Part shown: positions 44,334 to 53,583 of the stretch, one piece after another | Layout of the letters: the number at the start of each line of letters is the position of its first letter | Position numbering within the stretch: position 1 is the first letter of the stretch | DNA from: Planctomycetaceae bacterium | GTDB taxonomy: Bacteria; Planctomycetota; Planctomycetia; Planctomycetales; Planctomycetaceae | Direction: 5' to 3' | Assembly: GCA_021732785.1 (NCBI GenBank) | Contig: JAKFUG010000012.1 | Location: forward strand, 124,001 to 188,000 | DNA length: 64,000 bases | Made by a program: the position numbers and the translations under genes | Notes under the pieces: model-generated | The model's input: only the letters and a program-made list of their open reading frames with translations | Databases searched by the model: none | What the model was told of the DNA's origin: nothing

Positions 44334-44771
44334 ATGCCGGGGACATTGGAAATGGGCCGAGTGGTTGTGGCGGCGATCGTTGAAAATCTGGGCGATCTCA
44401 TCAAAGTTCATGAGGGACTTTTGGCTCCCGATGACGTGCGTCGCGTCGAGATTGACGAGGCTCTCGTCGATACCGGTGCCACGACATTGTGCCTTCCTGC
44501 CGGCATTATCGAGCAGTTGGGGCTCATTCAATTTGGCGAGCGCACTTCCATGTCCAGCCAGGGGCCCAAACGGACGCGGGTGTTTGGGACCGTGAACCTG
44601 ACCGTGCAAGGCCGTGATTGTAAAGTCGATGTGATGGAACTTCCCGATGGCGTCCCCACGCTGATTGGTCAAGTCCCGCTGGAGATTCTCGATTTCGTCG
44701 TCGACCCGCCCGGCCGTCGTCTCATTGGCAATCCCGCCCACAATGGCGAACAGATGGTGGAGATGTATTGA
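44334..44771 (+). CDS. Retropepsin-like aspartic protease domain protein
   Basis: 145 residues. Clan AA (retropepsin-like) fold: a catalytic EALVDTGATTLCLP (Asp 46), then beta strands VNLTVQGRDCKVDVMELP, and LIGQVPLEILDFVVDP in place of the C-terminal hydrophobic-hydrophobic-Gly motif. As in bacterial relatives it would work as a homodimer. AGGAG lies 8 bp before ATG 44334, 20 bp downstream of leuC. It has no signal peptide, so it is cytoplasmic. Related proteins of unknown role are common in cyanobacteria and planctomycetes, often beside toxin-like or Uma2 genes, as here. Confidence 0.82.
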   Translation: MPGTLEMGRVVVAAIVENLGDLIKVHEGLLAPDDVRRVEIDEALVDTGATTLCLPAGIIEQLGLIQFGERTSMSSQGPKRTRVFGTVNLTVQGRDCKVDVMELPDGVPTLIGQVPLEILDFVVDPPGRRLIGNPAHNGEQMVEMY

Positions 44772-44772
44772 G

Positions 44773-45342
44773 ATGACGACCATCACTATCGCCCCGATGA
44801 CTGCTGCCGAATTCGCCGCCCTGGACATTGATGTGCCGGTGGAACTCGTGCGCGGGGAGATTGTTGAAATGCCGAGACCGACCGTTGCCCATGGGATTGT
44901 GTGCAAGAACGCGGTTGTCATTCTCGATCGTTGGGCGGAAGCTCATCAACCCGCGGTTGTGGCCTGCAATGATGCCGGCGTAATCACTGAGCGCGACCCC
45001 GATACTGTGCGCGGACCGGATGCCTTCCTGTTTCAACAACCACCCAGTGGTTCGTTGATTGATGAGAATGGTTACCTTCGCGGGGGACCGCTACTCGTCG
45101 TCGAAGTCCTGTCGCCATCCGACCGCTGGCAGGACGTCATTGCGAAGATGGATGAATACTTTTCCGCTGGGACGCAGGAAGTCTGGATCGTCGACCCCGA
45201 CTTGCGGCAGGTGCAACAGCACCGTACCGTCCCGCCGCCGGTGATCTATCACGGCATGGAGACAATGACCTCCGCACTGCTCCCCGGTTTCTCTGCCCCC
45301 GCAGATGCTTTTTTTCGCGGCCTTTCTGCTCCAGCACAATGA
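44773..45342 (+). CDS. Uma2-family (DUF820) endonuclease-like protein
   Basis: 189 residues. The restriction-endonuclease-like fold: MTAAEFAALDIDVPVELVRGEIVEMPRP, GPDAFLFQQ with a metal Asp, PLLVVEVLSPSDRWQDVIAKMDEY with the Glu and downstream Lys of the nuclease core, EVWIVDPDLRQVQQH, and LLPGFSAPADAFF. Many bacteria, especially cyanobacteria and planctomycetes, have tens of these; their role is unknown. It begins 1 bp after the protease stop, so the two are coupled. Confidence 0.9.
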   Translation: MTTITIAPMTAAEFAALDIDVPVELVRGEIVEMPRPTVAHGIVCKNAVVILDRWAEAHQPAVVACNDAGVITERDPDTVRGPDAFLFQQPPSGSLIDENGYLRGGPLLVVEVLSPSDRWQDVIAKMDEYFSAGTQEVWIVDPDLRQVQQHRTVPPPVIYHGMETMTSALLPGFSAPADAFFRGLSAPAQ

Positions 45343-45397
45343 CATTCCCGCGGTCAGTCACCACGGGTTAGATACCTATTTTTAGAAATGTGAATTC

Positions 45398-45994
45398 ATG
45401 GTCCAAGCCGTCAAAACTATCCGTGGCCCCGGCGTGCCGTTGTTGCTCGATGACATCGATACCGATCGCATCATCCCCGCGCGGTTTCTGCGCTGCGTGA
45501 CGTTCGACGGCCTCGGCGAGCATGCCTTCGAGGATGATCGCCAGCAGGACAAGACGCATCCGTTTGACAACCCGAAGTATCGCGCCGGCAAGGTGCTTGT
45601 CGCCGGGCGGAACTTCGGCTGCGGATCGTCGCGCGAACATGCCCCGCAGGCACTGATGCGGTGGGGTATCCAGGCCGTTGTGGCAGAGTCGTTCGCGGAG
45701 ATTTTCTTCGGCAATTGCACCACGCTCGGCATTCCGTGTGTGAGTGCCTCGCGCGTCGATCTCGAACGCCTGTCGCAAGCGATCATTGCCAATCCGCAAG
45801 CAGAAGTCGTGGTCGACCTCGAAGCGAAACAGGTGACGCTGGGAAACATCACGGCCCCGATCACCGTTCTGGAAAGCGCCCGCTCGTCGCTCGTCACCGG
45901 CAACTGGGACTTTCTGGGGCAACTCCTCGACGGTGCGACCGCCGTCCAACAAGCCGCGGGCAAGCTGCCCTACATGGCAGGATTCAAGGCGTAG
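45398..45994 (+). CDS. leuD: 3-isopropylmalate dehydratase small subunit
   Basis: 198 residues, the usual LeuD length, partner of LeuC. Features: GPGVPLLLDDIDTDRIIPARFLR, KVLVAGRNFGCGSSREHAPQALMRWGI (substrate-recognition loop), VVAESFAEIFFGNCTTLGIPCV, and the C-terminal AGKLPYMAGF. It completes the dehydratase with the leuC product encoded about 1.1 kb upstream. Confidence 0.96.
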   Translation: MVQAVKTIRGPGVPLLLDDIDTDRIIPARFLRCVTFDGLGEHAFEDDRQQDKTHPFDNPKYRAGKVLVAGRNFGCGSSREHAPQALMRWGIQAVVAESFAEIFFGNCTTLGIPCVSASRVDLERLSQAIIANPQAEVVVDLEAKQVTLGNITAPITVLESARSSLVTGNWDFLGQLLDGATAVQQAAGKLPYMAGFKA

Positions 45995-46007
45995 AGGCGA
46001 TAAAAGT

Positions 46008-46076
46008 AGGGTGTGTCGCGACGCACCAATGGATGATATCGGGTATCGCTCAATCCGGTGCGTCGTGACGCACCCT
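46008..46076. repeat. Inverted repeat F
   Basis: Arms 46008-46027 (agggtgtgtcgcgacgcacc) and 46057-46076 pair over about 20 bp with two mismatches. It is 14 bp downstream of leuD; no further copy in the window. Confidence 0.75.
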
Positions 46077-46104
46077 GCAAAACTTGTGACAAGAGGAGAC
46101 AACG

Positions 46105-46482
46105 ATGTACGCCGCACCGCCCATCGCGAATCTCCTGGTATTGCGATCGCCCGATATCCACCGTGCGGCCGCGTTCTATACCGAACTCGGGCTCTTGTTC
46201 ACGCTCCATAGGCACGGCACTGGTCCGGAGCATTACACATCGATGGTCAACGGATTCGTCTTCGAAGTCTATCCGCTCCGTCCAGATGACCTGCCGACGA
46301 CAAATGTGCGGATTGGATTCAATGTCGATGATGTTGATGGTGTCGTTGAGTTAGTGACGGCCGCCGGCGCACAGATGGTCGCCACACCGCATGACTCCGA
46401 ATGGGGTCGCCGGGCGGTTGTCAAAGATCTGGACGGCCATACGGTTGAACTGGTAACGCCGCCAAATCGTGATGTCAGGTGA
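46105..46482 (+). CDS. VOC-family (glyoxalase/bleomycin resistance-like) protein
   Basis: 125 residues, single vicinal-oxygen-chelate domain with two beta-alpha-beta-beta-beta modules: IANLLVLRSPDIHRAAAFYTELGL and NVRIGFNVDDVDGVVELVTAAGAQMVATPHDSEWGRRAVVKDLDGHTVELVTPP. His and Glu near VELVTPP could bind metal. The likely function (lactoylglutathione lyase-like, or drug binding) cannot be decided. AGAGGAGA precedes its ATG. Confidence 0.88.
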   Translation: MYAAPPIANLLVLRSPDIHRAAAFYTELGLLFTLHRHGTGPEHYTSMVNGFVFEVYPLRPDDLPTTNVRIGFNVDDVDGVVELVTAAGAQMVATPHDSEWGRRAVVKDLDGHTVELVTPPNRDVR

Positions 46483-46508
46483 AACTCGCTCCGCCGTCTT
46501 CACCAACG

Positions 46509-46904
46509 ATGCACCGATTGAAATTGGTCTGTTCGTGCCAACCGGATGAATTGATGATGCCGCAGGAGCAATCACCGGAAGCGGACGAGCCATCGCCGGG
46601 TTGGGTGCCGGGGTATCCGTGGTGGGTGCGGGGGCTGGCAGTGCTGCACGTGCTGTCGCATGTCCTCGGGCCGGTGGGGTTTGTGGTGTTGATGGCAGCG
46701 GCCTGTATTCTGAGTGTGCGGCGGCGGACTGTGGACGACACGGTCCTCGCACTGGGCGCTTTGGCGTTGGCTTGCCCCCCCGTCTGTATGATCTATCGCG
46801 GTTGGCTGGAGCGCTGGGGACGACGGCACTGGCCCAATCCCCCCGCATCCAGCCCACCGGCTGCGGACAGTGCCTCCGAGATCCCTCACACGACGAGCCC
46901 TTAG
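46509..46904 (+). CDS. Small membrane protein, unknown function
   Basis: 131 residues. Two to three membrane spans (about VLHVLSHVLGPVGFVVLMAAACIL and TVLALGALALACPPVCMIY) and Pro/Ser-rich ends. Starts at 46479 (GTG overlapping the VOC stop), 46509 and 46554 are all possible; I prefer 46509. No recognised family. It is followed 6 bp later by the ADP-ribosylglycohydrolase gene. Confidence 0.6.
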   Translation: MHRLKLVCSCQPDELMMPQEQSPEADEPSPGWVPGYPWWVRGLAVLHVLSHVLGPVGFVVLMAAACILSVRRRTVDDTVLALGALALACPPVCMIYRGWLERWGRRHWPNPPASSPPAADSASEIPHTTSP

Positions 46905-46910
46905 TGAAAT

Positions 46911-47978
46911 ATGCCTATCGTGGATGACTTGCGATCTCCCATCAATGGAGCCATTCTCGGTTGTGCAGTGGGCGATGCGCTGGGGCTGCCGTACGAGGGG
47001 TTATCCAAACGCCGTGGTGTCCGGCTGCTGGGCGAACCGGTTCGACATCGTTTCGTGTTCGGGCACGGCATGGTGTCGGACGATACCGAGCATACCGTCA
47101 TGGTGGCCCAGGCGTTGTGTGCCTCGCCTGATGATTCCGCACGGTTCGCGCAAGAACTCGGCCGCCGGTTGCGGTGGTGTCTGCTCGGTGTTCCCGCAGG
47201 GATTGGGTTCGCAACGCTGCGGGCCATTCTCAAACTGTGGTGCGGATTCGGTCCCACCCGCAGTGGCGTCTTCTCTGCGGGCAATGGACCGGCCATGCGC
47301 AGCCCCATCCTGGGAGCGGCGATCAATGTCTTGCCAACGCTGCGGCGATTCGTTCAGGCATCCACGTACCTCACTCATACCGATCCCAAAGCGTGCCGGG
47401 GGGCACTCGCGACGGCTGTCGCAGCATGGTGCAGTAAACGTGGAATTGATGATGGGACTGCCTTCTTGCGTCATTACCACGAGACCACGAACGACGATCG
47501 CAACGCAGAATTTGACTCGCTGCTTGACGGAGTGGTGGCGAGTGTGTGCGATGGTGAAGCGACAGCGGATTATGCCGTGCGTTTGGGCTGTGAGCGTGGT
47601 GTCTCGGGTTATGTGTATCGAACCGTGCCCGTTTCGTTGCATGCGTGGCTGAGTCATCCGGCGGATTATCGGTCGGCGGTGACCGCGGTGATTCACTGTG
47701 GCGGTGACACGGACACCACCGCGGCGATTGTCGGGGCCATCGTCGGCAGTGGAGTTGGTCCCACAGCGATACCTGCCGAATGGATCAGCGGACTTTGGGA
47801 ATGGCCACAAACAGTTCGCTGGATGGAGCGTCTCGCCGGGATCACCGCACAAGCGATGAAAACCAGCCTCCCGCAGGCTTCACCGCGCGTGTTTCCCGGT
47901 GTGGGTTGGATTCGAAACAGTCTGTTCTTCGGGATCGTGCTGGCCCACATTGCCCGACGAATGGCCCCGCCGTACTGA
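46911..47978 (+). CDS. ADP-ribosylglycohydrolase family protein
   Basis: 355 residues. DraG/ARH-like fold: NGAILGCAVGDALGLPYEG (start), SDDTEHTVMVAQAL with magnesium-binding Asp, RSPILGAAINV, LTHTDPKACRGALATAVAAW, and CGGDTDTTAAIVGAIVGSGVG with the second Asp cluster. These enzymes remove ADP-ribose from proteins, dinitrogenase reductase or small molecules; no DraT partner or nif gene is here, so the target is unknown. The C-terminal 80 residues contain a hydrophobic SLFFGIVLAHIA stretch which may lie at the membrane. Confidence 0.9.
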   Translation: MPIVDDLRSPINGAILGCAVGDALGLPYEGLSKRRGVRLLGEPVRHRFVFGHGMVSDDTEHTVMVAQALCASPDDSARFAQELGRRLRWCLLGVPAGIGFATLRAILKLWCGFGPTRSGVFSAGNGPAMRSPILGAAINVLPTLRRFVQASTYLTHTDPKACRGALATAVAAWCSKRGIDDGTAFLRHYHETTNDDRNAEFDSLLDGVVASVCDGEATADYAVRLGCERGVSGYVYRTVPVSLHAWLSHPADYRSAVTAVIHCGGDTDTTAAIVGAIVGSGVGPTAIPAEWISGLWEWPQTVRWMERLAGITAQAMKTSLPQASPRVFPGVGWIRNSLFFGIVLAHIARRMAPPY

Positions 47979-48157
47979 GTGGGGTTGTCGTTATCTGCGG
48001 AGCCGGCAGCGGATTGGTGTCGATGAACCGTGAATCTGCCACATTCTTTGGCAATTCCGTCTTGTTCAGCATTGTGTCTGCTGTTCGCGGACGATGACAA
48101 TGCGCAGCTCATCTCTTCGGCGCGGTTCTTGGCGCCGTCCAGGGAAAGGACGTTGGC

Positions 48158-50110
48158 TTGTCGCTTCGCGCTCGTTCGGCTCGGAACTTTTGTCTTCCAA
48201 CATCACGGAAACCAACACGCAATCGCCCCAACATGGCGTGGATTGCGCTCGTGCTCTTCCTTGGGGGCATGCTCGCTGGTCTCCCGGTGCGCGCCGATGA
48301 TCCGCCCGTTGCTGAGAAGAACACGTGCCGATTCTTGAAGGGCATCGATGTCGATGGCCGGCTGCATCACTTCGCGGCGACTCCCGACTGCAAAGCCGTC
48401 GTGGTGGTGTTTCTCGCCACAAGTTGTCCCATCAGCAACGGGTCGCTGCCCACATTGCAGAAATTAGCAGCCCGATACAAAACCCGCGGGATCGAGTTCT
48501 ATGGCGTCGTTTCGGCACCGAATCTCAGTCGCGAAAAAGCCGCGAAACATCGGGATGAATATCGGATTTCTTTTCCCGTGCTGTTTGACGCTTCCGCAAA
48601 TCTCCGCAGCCGCTTGAAACCGACGCACACTCCGCAAGCGATGGTGCTTTCCCCCGTGGGACAGGTGCTGTATTCCGGACGCATTGACGATCTCTACCCC
48701 AGCATCGGCCGCAAGCGGGATGTCCCTTCCGAACATGAATTGGAAGATGCGCTGGCCGACATCGTCGCGGGCCGCACGGTGGCCGTTCCCGTCACCACGC
48801 CGGTGGGATGCGTGCTGGAAAACCCGCCGACGGCGAAAGTGGGTGATGTGACGTTTAACCGCGATGTCGCCCCGATTCTCTTCACCAGTTGCGTGGAATG
48901 TCACCGTCCGGGCGAAGCGGGGCACTTCTCCCTGATGACGTATGTCGATGCGTGCGAGCATGCGAATCAGATTGCGTTTGTCACCGATCAGCGGACGATG
49001 CCCCCCTGGCATCCCACCGAGGGTTTCGGGCACTTTCGGAATGATCGACGGTTAAAGGACGACGAGATTGCGCTCCTTCAAAAATGGGTGGCGGACGGTC
49101 TTCCCGAAGGAGAGGCTGGCGATCGGCCGACGCCGCCCAAGTTCATCGACGGCTGGCAACTCGGCAAGCCGGATTTGATTCTCAAGATGAGTGAACCGTT
49201 CGCCATTTCTGCGGACGGCCCGGACATCCATCAGCATTTTGTGCTGCCGACGGGCTTGAAGCGGAATCGATTGATCTCGGCCATCGAGTTCCGCGCGGGC
49301 AATCCGCGCGTGGCTCATCATGCTTCGTTTTATGTCGATACCAGCGGCGTCGCGCGCATGCTGGACCAGCGGGATCCCCAGCCCGGCTACGGCAGTTTTG
49401 CCGGGCCGGGGTTCGACAATTACGGTGCGTTTCGAAGCTGGCTGCCGGGTCAGACACCGCAGCGATTGCCCTTGGGGACGGGGAGTGCCTTGCCGTCCCA
49501 CAGCGACATCGTGCTTGAAATCCATTACCAGCGCACCGGCAAGTCCGAGACCGATCAATCCAGCATCGGTATTTTTTATGCGGAGGCTTCCGCCAAACAG
49601 CAGGTGCTGGAACTGCAGGTAATGAATAAGGCCCTGGACATTCCCGCCGGCGACTCGCGGCATCATCATCGGGCCACATTCACGCTCCCGGCGGCGGCAA
49701 CGCTTCTCGATGCCGCGCCGCACATGCACCTGCTCGGTCGCGAAATGAAAGCCACCGCGACGCTGCCCGGTGGCGAAGTGAAGCCGCTGGTCTGGGTGCC
49801 GGACTGGAACTTCAACTGGCAGGGCCAATACATCTATGTCGACCCGCTGCGGTTGCCGAAAGGGACGGTCATCACGGTCGATGCCTGGTTCGACAATTCG
49901 GCGGGCAATCCGCTCAACCCGCATTCACCGCCGCAGCGCATCACCTGGGGCGAACAAACTCGCGACGAAATGAGCCTGTGCCATTTTCGTTACCTCTGCG
50001 ATTCCGACAGCGACATGCTCGCCGTCCACAACAGCTATCGCGCCCATCAGGCCGAACAACAGCGGCGCTATCAGCAGGTTCAGACGGGAACGGCTGTCGT
50101 GAAACCGTAA
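48158..50110 (+). CDS. Secreted fusion: redoxin + cytochrome c-type heme motif + copper monooxygenase
   Basis: 650 residues. A TTG start (48158) with AGGGAAAGGA upstream; the signal peptide core is AWIALVLFLGGMLAG; ATG 48233 is an alternative. The order is AhpC/TSA-type redoxin (VVVFLATSCPISNGSLPTLQKL with one Cys; the second Cys of CxxC is replaced), then TFNRDVAPILFTSCVECH with a heme motif, MTYVDACEHANQI.., MPPWHPTEGFGHF. The rest resembles the peptidylglycine alpha-hydroxylating type copper monooxygenase (RVAHHASFYVD with paired His, HSDIVLEIHYQRTG, DAAPHMHLLGREMKATA with HMH). The three-part design is typical of planctomycetes and acidobacteria. Its substrate is unknown. Confidence 0.85.
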   Translation: MSLRARSARNFCLPTSRKPTRNRPNMAWIALVLFLGGMLAGLPVRADDPPVAEKNTCRFLKGIDVDGRLHHFAATPDCKAVVVVFLATSCPISNGSLPTLQKLAARYKTRGIEFYGVVSAPNLSREKAAKHRDEYRISFPVLFDASANLRSRLKPTHTPQAMVLSPVGQVLYSGRIDDLYPSIGRKRDVPSEHELEDALADIVAGRTVAVPVTTPVGCVLENPPTAKVGDVTFNRDVAPILFTSCVECHRPGEAGHFSLMTYVDACEHANQIAFVTDQRTMPPWHPTEGFGHFRNDRRLKDDEIALLQKWVADGLPEGEAGDRPTPPKFIDGWQLGKPDLILKMSEPFAISADGPDIHQHFVLPTGLKRNRLISAIEFRAGNPRVAHHASFYVDTSGVARMLDQRDPQPGYGSFAGPGFDNYGAFRSWLPGQTPQRLPLGTGSALPSHSDIVLEIHYQRTGKSETDQSSIGIFYAEASAKQQVLELQVMNKALDIPAGDSRHHHRATFTLPAAATLLDAAPHMHLLGREMKATATLPGGEVKPLVWVPDWNFNWQGQYIYVDPLRLPKGTVITVDAWFDNSAGNPLNPHSPPQRITWGEQTRDEMSLCHFRYLCDSDSDMLAVHNSYRAHQAEQQRRYQQVQTGTAVVKP

Positions 50111-50224
50111 AGTCGTACCACAGCGGAACGATCTTTTCGCGTTGCCGTGGCTTTGCGTTTCTCGATTCCATGCTGTGAAATCGATGGAGCTTTATCTCAC
50201 TCCATTCTTCAAGCTGCGTTTCGA

Positions 50225-51835
50225 GTGACCGTTTCCGCAACAAAACCGCTGCGCATTTTCCGGCTCGACTTCCCCACGGAATTGTTTTCGTGCGGGATTC
50301 GTCAGGACGGTCGGCGGATGTTCTTGCCGTTCCTGTGCGTCGTGTCGTTGTTGCTCACGGCGCTGGTGTTGTGGGGCGCTTCAGAAACGCTGCGGCCATT
50401 TCAGCGCACCGGGACCGGGTTGAAGCTGCTCCCGTTCGTTGTCGGAACCGTCTTCTTTGGCATGTTTGTCTTCCTCGGGTTGAACATCCCCTTCGCGCTG
50501 CGCGTGGCGACTGCGGACGACGATCTCCCGCTGGTGATGCTCACGGGATTGAGTCCGCTGGCGTTATGGCGAGCGCGAGTTGGCAGCGCTGCATTGCCCG
50601 CCTTCGCGATTCCGCTGGTCCATGTTCCGCTGCTGATGTTCCTCTACACGATGGGCGGGATTCAGCTCCGCGATTTCGGCTCCGTCGCGATCTTCTGGTT
50701 AGCAGGCTGGATTTTGTGTACCGGTTGGTCGGCGCTGGCGGGGTGCATCTGGTCGGGGGCCGCGCGTGATCGTTTGCAGGGATTGGCCCTCACCTTTTCG
50801 ATTGCATTTCTGCACGGCGTCGCGCTCGGCATCGTGGTGCGTGCGATGGCGTCGATGAGTTCGCCGTGGATGTGGTGGACGCTGCAATCTTTCCAGCCCC
50901 CGTGGCGTTGGACTGCGGCGGAATTCGCCCGGCTGGCAGCGCATGCCCTGGTCGGGGGGCTCGCCGCATGGTCCAGTGTGATCGTGCTGCGTGGTCGTTG
51001 GCGGACCGCAATGGAAAGCGGTTCAAAAGAGTCCGAAAGTCCTGCACCGGTACCTGTCACATCGATCGTTAAGGACCGTTTGAAAGAAGAACTCGCGCCG
51101 CAAACCGCTTACGCATGGTCGCCGATCCGACCCCGCTGCGGTCTGAATCCGTGGTTCTGGAAAGACTTCCACGTCAGCGGCGGAAGCTGGCGGTACTGGT
51201 GGGGGCGGATGGCCACGGCGATCGCCTTGACGATGCTGACGGGCTACTTTCTGAGCCGTTCGACTTCATCCCGGTTTGTCGAACCCGTCATCGTTTTGAC
51301 AATGATCGGCTGGTTCATCTGGATGATGTTTGAAATCGGTCAGGTGCTCACCGTTGAGTTTCAGGATCGCATGTGGTCGGTCATCCGCATTACGCCCAAT
51401 TCGGTCAGCACGATCCTGTGGGGCAAATTGGGGGCATTCGCGCTCAAGTTGTGTCCGTCGTTCCTGCCGTTGGGATTTGTGTGCCTCGTCGGCTTGACCA
51501 CCTACGCGCATCTGGTGGTGATCATCGGCTTGCCGGTGTTGATGTTGATCTCCGTTCCCATTGCGGTGCTGATTCTCTACGGCTCGGCGATTCCACAAAC
51601 CATGCTCGGAGCCGGCTGGCCGATGATGAAGACGCTCGTCCCCGTCGGCGTCATGATCTTCATGATGGGTTGCATCATCTCCTACGCGGAGGAAATCCCC
51701 AGCGAAAGCCGCGAGATCATCTTGTGGAGTCTGGCCGTGATCGTGAGCCTCAGCATCACGGCGTGGCTGTACTATTGCACGCTGTCCGAACTGAACAACC
51801 CCGCCCGGGAACGGCTGTCATCCGACGGCGGGTAA
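50225..51835 (+). CDS. ABC-2-like multi-span membrane protein
   Basis: About 536 residues from GTG 50225 (open upstream to 50147; start uncertain). About 10-12 hydrophobic spans arranged in two halves, separated by a hydrophilic stretch about RWRTAMESGSKESESPAPVPV. Examples of spans: FLPFLCVVSLLLTALVLWG, LKLLPFVVGTVFFGMFVFLG, and near the end SLAVIVSLSITAWLYYCTL. No ATP-binding protein gene is adjacent. A typical planctomycete gene of this kind is the permease subunit of an ABC-2 exporter, but this is inference from topology. Confidence 0.6.
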   Translation: MTVSATKPLRIFRLDFPTELFSCGIRQDGRRMFLPFLCVVSLLLTALVLWGASETLRPFQRTGTGLKLLPFVVGTVFFGMFVFLGLNIPFALRVATADDDLPLVMLTGLSPLALWRARVGSAALPAFAIPLVHVPLLMFLYTMGGIQLRDFGSVAIFWLAGWILCTGWSALAGCIWSGAARDRLQGLALTFSIAFLHGVALGIVVRAMASMSSPWMWWTLQSFQPPWRWTAAEFARLAAHALVGGLAAWSSVIVLRGRWRTAMESGSKESESPAPVPVTSIVKDRLKEELAPQTAYAWSPIRPRCGLNPWFWKDFHVSGGSWRYWWGRMATAIALTMLTGYFLSRSTSSRFVEPVIVLTMIGWFIWMMFEIGQVLTVEFQDRMWSVIRITPNSVSTILWGKLGAFALKLCPSFLPLGFVCLVGLTTYAHLVVIIGLPVLMLISVPIAVLILYGSAIPQTMLGAGWPMMKTLVPVGVMIFMMGCIISYAEEIPSESREIILWSLAVIVSLSITAWLYYCTLSELNNPARERLSSDGG

Positions 51836-52076
51836 GCCGCATCGTGCTACTTACGATTAGAATCTTTGCATGGCGCGAAGAATTGAGAAGTTCCAAATTC
51901 CAGACACCAAGTTCCAGACAAGGACCAAATTCTAAATTCCAAACCGGGAACAGCGTCTCTTCGTTTGGAATTTCGGTCTTCCTTGGAATTTGTTTGGAAC
52001 GTGGATTTTGGAGCTGGGAATTTCATAAATCGGGTTGCAGGTTGCCCGCGCTGGGCTCTCAACGGAAAAGTTCGAA
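51836..52076. other. Intergenic region with attcca-type repeat
   Basis: 241 bp. Contains the well-known ccaaattcca vocabulary: gttccaaattccagaca.. (51890-51945) opposite ttggaatttcggtcttccttggaattt (51964-51991), an imperfect inverted repeat. Nothing coding. Confidence 0.6.
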
Positions 52077-52631
52077 ATGTCACGCCGGAGACATGTCCGC
52101 TTCGAATTTCACCGTGGCTGGAGTACGGAAGCCCGCGTGATGATCGACGAACAATCGATTCCGATTCAGATCGTCCGTCCGGTCTTCACGCCTCAGAACA
52201 TCAATCTGCCACTGACGTATGCCGAGTGGAACTGGACGTGGATGGACGGCACGCGATACCAGTTCCGCTGTCGCGTTCCCAGTTTGCCGACAATTCCAGC
52301 GACCCGCGGGGAATTGCGGAAAAGTGACGAGACGGTCGCGGAAGGTTGGTTCCGCGGCCCATTATTCATCAAGTTCGCGCAGCAATGGTCGTGGCGAATG
52401 GGGGCAAGCAAGATCGACACCACTCACCGCATCGGCTGTCGCCCGCGGAGTTCGCTCCGAGACGACAACGGTCGATGTCTGGCGATGTGGTATCCCTGCG
52501 GTTCCCGAATTAGTGGCGTGATTCGCGGACAAGGCGATGATCCGCAGTTACCGCTTCGATGGGGAATGATTCTTTCCACGCTTGTCAAACCGAGCGTGCC
52601 GGTATGGAACGCGATGGGTTCAAAGCCGTGA
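52077..52631 (+). CDS. Hypothetical protein
   Basis: 184 residues, no signal peptide. MSRRRHVRFEFHRGWSTEAR is followed by a hydrophilic sequence with an aromatic centre (YAEWNWTWMDGTRYQFRCRV) and GCRPRSSLRDDNGRCLAMWY. No family recognised. Longer starts from 52035 exist but pass through the repeat region. Composition is similar to neighbours, so it is probably real but unknown. Confidence 0.5.
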   Translation: MSRRRHVRFEFHRGWSTEARVMIDEQSIPIQIVRPVFTPQNINLPLTYAEWNWTWMDGTRYQFRCRVPSLPTIPATRGELRKSDETVAEGWFRGPLFIKFAQQWSWRMGASKIDTTHRIGCRPRSSLRDDNGRCLAMWYPCGSRISGVIRGQGDDPQLPLRWGMILSTLVKPSVPVWNAMGSKP

Positions 52632-52738
52632 ATTGAAAGCTGCGCAGAGAATTCCCTTCACGGTGGGGAACAAAGGGCCGACCTTGGATGATGCCACCGT
52701 GAAGGGACAGAGAATGACCGACGAATGAGCAGCGCGAG

Positions 52739-53374
52739 TTAGGCGGGATAGAAATTCGCGTTCAGGTTGTAGAACTCGGCTTCGAGATATTCGAGCGCGA
52801 GCGCGAAGTTCAGAATGGCGATGTCGTTGGAAGCACTCGGCGTCGTGGAGTACGTGACCGGCGGCCCGCCATTCAGGTTCGCAATGAAGCCTCCCGCTGC
52901 GGCGACGACTTGTTCCGCTGTCAGCGGCGTGTCGAAGTCATCGTTGTTCGGCGTGACGGGAGTGTCCTGGAAGAAGTTCACCGCACCGGCGTGTCGGGCT
53001 TCCACCGTGGCGATGGACCCCGCGGCGGCGAGATACGCCTTGCTTTGAATGATCGGAGCGGCACCCAGGTAGGCCCCCACACCGGTGTTTTCCAGAGCTT
53101 GAGCGGTGCTCAGGAACGAATAGTACGTCAGCTTCTTCAGATTCTTGAACGTCGGCTTCGGCCGCGCCGCGCCGCCGAGGGCCGACACGAGAAACTCCAC
53201 ATGCGCGTTCTCGTGCTTCTGAATGGAGCGAAAGACCGCCATTGCCGGGGGGAAGTAGGCCACGATGCCAGCATCGGCCTGCTGTTGCTGCGACAGCAAC
53301 GCCAGCGGCGCGGCTGCCAGACCGCCACCGAGGAGCGCCCGGCGCGACATTGCTTGTTGGGACGTAGGAAGCAT
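52739..53374 (-). CDS. Tat-exported ferritin-like domain protein
   Basis: 211 residues. A twin-arginine-like signal MSRRALLGGGLAAAPLALLS (about 9-28) precedes a four-helix ferritin-like domain of the Ferritin_2 type: FRSIQKHENAHVEFLVSALGG, TVEARHAGAVNFFQDTP (Glu and His of the second metal set), and LNFALALEYLEAEFYNLNANFY. Such proteins may store or oxidise metals in the periplasm; others are structural. It is divergent from a Crp/Fnr regulator, which may control it, 209 bp away. Confidence 0.82.
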   Translation of the reverse strand: MLPTSQQAMSRRALLGGGLAAAPLALLSQQQQADAGIVAYFPPAMAVFRSIQKHENAHVEFLVSALGGAARPKPTFKNLKKLTYYSFLSTAQALENTGVGAYLGAAPIIQSKAYLAAAGSIATVEARHAGAVNFFQDTPVTPNNDDFDTPLTAEQVVAAAGGFIANLNGGPPVTYSTTPSASNDIAILNFALALEYLEAEFYNLNANFYPA

Positions 53375-53583
53375 GGTGAATACCTTTGCTGTTGGACGAG
53401 AAGAAATCAATCGGTTGTCCGATCGGTACGAGGCCAAATTACTCGACTGGGAAATCGGCTTCTGTATGCCACTTCACATAGCGGAGAAATCTTTGCAGAT
53501 AGAATCTCCGTTGTGGCGATCATTTCTCGATCGCTCGTCGGGTTCAGCGTTCTGCTACAATCACACGTGACAAGGCTTCGGAC

